The notes beneath the pieces were generated by a model. The model worked only from the letters and a program-made list of their open reading frames with translations, was not told where the DNA came from and ran no database searches. A stretch of 64,000 nucleotides of DNA from JBOGNO01 sp050747245 (GTDB taxonomy: Bacteria > Acidobacteriota > Terriglobia > Acidiferrales > UBA7541): contig JBOGNO010000013.1 in NCBI GenBank assembly GCA_050747245.1, positions 1 to 64,000 on the forward strand, in the 5' to 3' direction. Shown piece by piece: positions 63,214 through 64,000 of this stretch (position 1 is its first letter; every line of letters begins with the position of its first letter). A program made the translations under genes and the position numbers.

Positions 63214-64000
63214 ATGTACGTAATTACAGGAGCGACGGGAAATACAGGGCGAGCGGTGGCGGAGGCTTTGCTTGCCAAGGGCGAGAAAGTGCGCGTGATT
63301 GGACGCAAGGCGGAGAAGCTGCAATCGCTCGTGGCGAAGGGAGCGGAGGCATTTGCAGGCGACTTGGGTGACGCGACGGCGATGACACGGGCGTTCACTG
63401 GAGCGCGCGCGGTGTACGCGATGATTCCGCCGGACTACGCTTCCGAAGACCTTTTGGCGTATCAGGCGCGCGTGGCAGACGCACTGGGCAGAGCGCTTGA
63501 AAGCGCGAAGGTGACGCATGTGGTGCTGCTTTCGAGCGTGGGAGCGCAGCTGGCGACCGGCACCGGGCCGGTGAGCGGGCTGCATCATGTCGAGGCGCGC
63601 ATCCAGGCGGTTCCGGGGCTGAACGTGCTGGCGCTGCGGCCGGCATATTTCTTTGAGAATTTTATGGCGCAGGCCGGCGTGATCCGGTCGTTCGGGATGA
63701 TGGCCGGGGCGCTGCGCGCGGATTTGCGCATACCGATGATCGCGACGCGCGACATCGGCGCGCGCGCTGCGGAGGAGTTGGAGGCGCTGGGGTTCGCGGG
63801 CCACCAGACGCGCGAATTGCTCGGCGAGCGAGATCTGACGCATTCGGAAGCAGCCGCGATTTTCGGGAAGGCCATCGGGCGGGCCAGTCTGAACTACATG
63901 CAAGTGCCGAACATGATGGTGGAAGATTCGCTGCAGAAATTCGGATTTTCAAAAGCGATGGCGAAACTGATGAGCGAGATGAATGACGCACTCAACGCGG
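63214..64000 (+). CDS. NmrA-type NAD(P)-binding reductase, partial
   Basis: The gene runs off the window's end; 262 residues are visible. It starts with the Rossmann motif VITGATGNTGRAVAEALLAKG and has VTHVVLLSSVGAQ and LRPAYFFENFM, as in NmrA/SDR-a5 proteins such as quinone reductases. GGAGGAGG lies 5 bases before the ATG. A short CACGGAGACACAGAGACACGGAGAG stretch precedes it. Confidence 0.84.
   Translation, partial: MYVITGATGNTGRAVAEALLAKGEKVRVIGRKAEKLQSLVAKGAEAFAGDLGDATAMTRAFTGARAVYAMIPPDYASEDLLAYQARVADALGRALESAKVTHVVLLSSVGAQLATGTGPVSGLHHVEARIQAVPGLNVLALRPAYFFENFMAQAGVIRSFGMMAGALRADLRIPMIATRDIGARAAEELEALGFAGHQTRELLGERDLTHSEAAAIFGKAIGRASLNYMQVPNMMVEDSLQKFGFSKAMAKLMSEMNDALNA

Noticed and set aside
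1..64000. tRNA, tmRNA or rRNA genes
   Set aside because: I looked for tRNA T-loop signatures (GGTTCRANTCC-like) and rRNA cores on both strands and saw none; a dedicated search could still find one.

Overview
This window is about 64 kb of GC-rich bacterial chromosome. Several traits point to an acidobacterium of the Terriglobia type. Intergenic spaces carry clustered GC-rich hairpin repeats built around 'GGATGGGGCACCC', 'CCCCGATG..CATCGGGG' and 'GCAGATCCCTCCGCTTCGGTCGG'. There are many secreted proteins with no recognisable family, some as tandem paralogs. There is a TlpA-like thioredoxin with a Cys-rich tail, and several proteases and peptidases. The phylum assignment is inference from repeat style and gene content. 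No rRNA, tRNA or CRISPR array was seen.

Layout. 0-1.7 kb: a truncated DUF3800 gene beside an IS1595-type transposase. 1.7-6.1 kb: a methyltransferase, a repeat cluster, a DUF1801 gene and a frameshifted prolyl oligopeptidase. 6.3-9.5 kb: a copper-response operon (CsoR-type repressor, P1B copper ATPase, small ferredoxin-fold-like protein) behind a 17-bp perfect palindrome that overlaps the -10 box. 9.5-13 kb: a structured non-coding stretch, a TlpA-like protein, a YceI remnant, and a type III polyketide synthase overlapping an ICMT-type methyltransferase. 13.1-18.5 kb: an amide-ligase cluster (GCS2/YbdK ligase, RimK-like ATP-grasp, a second and probably circularly permuted ATP-grasp, M29-type aminopeptidase) facing a convergent esterase. 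18.7-30.2 kb: N-acyl-D-amino-acid deacylase, proline-pathway aldehyde dehydrogenase, Rieske oxygenase, a Cys/Met PLP enzyme, a multi-PAS hybrid kinase and gamma-glutamyltransferase.

30.3-43.2 kb is accessory-looking. It holds two copies of an 82-bp dispersed element, a zinc-finger protein, a secreted protein, a 1.3-kb repeat cluster, glgB with an in-frame repeat-like insertion, two small secreted proteins, a TPR protein, a ferredoxin-NADP reductase, and a tandem family of three secreted paralogs. 43.3-57.5 kb is mostly housekeeping: GT2 / HpnK-like deacetylase / ABC permease operon, epimerase, cystathionine enzyme, CutA, phosphohexomutase plus FtsB, membrane acyltransferase, CPBP protease, ThiG and acyl-CoA ligase. 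57.6-60.9 kb has a third copy of the 82-bp element, a SIMPL protein, and a 1350-bp IS5-family derivative. That element has inverted ends and a TAA target duplication, but only a transposase remnant, a DinB-like gene and an integron attC-like palindrome inside. 61-64 kb: VOC protein, HutU and a partial NmrA-type reductase.

The most interesting unit is the 13.1-17.7 kb amide-ligase operon. Three ATP-dependent amide-bond-forming enzymes and a peptidase are tightly packed, which suggests a pathway making (and perhaps trimming) a small peptide-like metabolite. Second is the IS5 derivative that appears to have moved as a unit with a DinB/attC payload.
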